This document shows positions 5,012-5,425 of a stretch of 5,425 bases of DNA, one piece after another. The stretch is from contig JAFOJB010000393.1 in NCBI GenBank assembly GCA_017420455.1, forward strand, positions 1 to 5,425. The letters run 5' to 3'. Source of the DNA: Blautia sp. GTDB lineage: Bacteria; Bacillota; Clostridia; Lachnospirales; Lachnospiraceae. How positions within the stretch are numbered: position 1 is the first letter of the stretch; each line of letters starts with the position of its first letter. Made by a program: the position numbers and the translations under genes. Under the pieces are notes generated by a model. It did not search any database, was not told the DNA's origin, and worked only from the letters and a program-made list of their open reading frames with translations.

Positions 5012-5425
5012 AGTCAATTAAAACGTTATTCAGAAAACAAATCGAAAACAGGTTATAAGATAGTATCCGGACTTTTTGTTCTTGCAGCCATTTCCCTGAT
5101 GTTCCTGTTCGGAGGTAAAACCGTACAGGCAGCCCAGAAGGGATGGAAGGTAGTGAACGGGGCCGGATATTATTATGACAATAATGGGTCTCTTCACAAG
5201 GGATGGCTTACCTTAAACGGTAAGCAGTATTATTTCGATACAAAGACCGGCAAACAGTTCCTTGGCTGGCAGAAGAATTCCCAGGGGGAAATTATCCGGT
5301 TCTTCTACAAATCGGCCGGTGCCAGAGGCTATATGGCTACAGGCTTTGTCAAGGACAGCGCAGGCAATATCCGTTACTTCAACAGCAAGAACGGCGTTAT
5401 GAGCAAAGGCTGGAAGGAGAATAAC
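5009..5425 (+). CDS. secreted protein with choline/cell-wall-binding GW repeats, 3' end missing
   Basis: The visible 139 residues run off the window end. Residues 1-17 are basic and polar (KRY, KSK, YK), 18-34 are hydrophobic, and TVQA/AQKG at 38-45 is a good signal peptidase I site, so the protein is exported. The mature part is built of repeats of about 20 residues of the CW_binding_1/choline-binding type. Aromatic landmarks are GW at 45, 65, 86 and 134 (GF at 112), alternating with YYY (54-56), YYF (74-76), FFY (98-100) and YF (123-124). In known proteins such repeats bind choline or other groups on teichoic acids or cell-surface polymers and are joined to hydrolase, protease or adhesin domains. 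Here the repeats are at the N-terminus, so any catalytic domain would lie downstream and is unseen. The gene has its own consensus promoter and a more AT-rich 5' region than the operon before it. Export and wall binding are well supported; specific function is unknown. Confidence 0.85.
   Translation, partial: MSQLKRYSENKSKTGYKIVSGLFVLAAISLMFLFGGKTVQAAQKGWKVVNGAGYYYDNNGSLHKGWLTLNGKQYYFDTKTGKQFLGWQKNSQGEIIRFFYKSAGARGYMATGFVKDSAGNIRYFNSKNGVMSKGWKENN

Overview
The window reads as the chromosome of a low-to-moderate GC Gram-positive anaerobe of the Clostridia, most likely a Lachnospiraceae member. This rests on the gene order yicC, remA, gmk, rpoZ, rimO, pgsA, on the Lachnospiraceae-like N-terminus of the guanylate kinase (P-loop with Phe), on strong AGGAGG-type ribosome binding sites and TTG/GTG starts, and on a secreted protein with choline-binding-type GW repeats. 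No genus can be named from the sequence alone.

Region 1-375 has no recognisable protein gene. Two good sigma-A-type promoters lie back to back (197-225 leftward, 236-264 rightward), with their -35 boxes only 10 bp apart. The leftward one reads into 1-190, which holds a series of perfect short inverted repeats and looks more like a structured leader or small RNA than a coding start. The rightward one drives the main operon after a leader of about 105 nt.

Region 376-4618 is a compact six-gene rightward operon. It holds the YicC-type endoribonuclease, the RemA/DUF370 DNA-binding regulator (TTG start), guanylate kinase (overlaps remA by 11 bp), RNA polymerase omega with an unusually long acidic tail, the RimO methylthiotransferase of ribosomal protein S12, and phosphatidylglycerophosphate synthase PgsA (overlaps rimO by 17 bp). 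The first five share a theme of RNA, nucleotide, transcription and ribosome housekeeping; pgsA feeds anionic phospholipid synthesis. A short hairpin between rpoZ and rimO could attenuate transcription of the last two genes.

Region 4604-5008 is the accessory-looking part. A 15-bp tandem array (nine clear copies and one decayed copy) begins inside the last codons of pgsA, and the unit is the pgsA 3' end itself including its stop codon. An imperfect terminator with eight T's follows. Next come two perfect inverted repeats and a consensus promoter (TTGACA, 17 bp, TATAAT).

From 5009 to the window edge runs the start of a secreted protein: signal peptide, then tandem GW/YYF cell-wall-binding repeats. 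It is cut off by the window end, so any catalytic domain is unseen. The best candidates for new biology are the stop-codon-spanning 15-bp array, the structured leftward-transcribed region at the left edge, and the acidic omega tail. None of these can be called a new system from this window.
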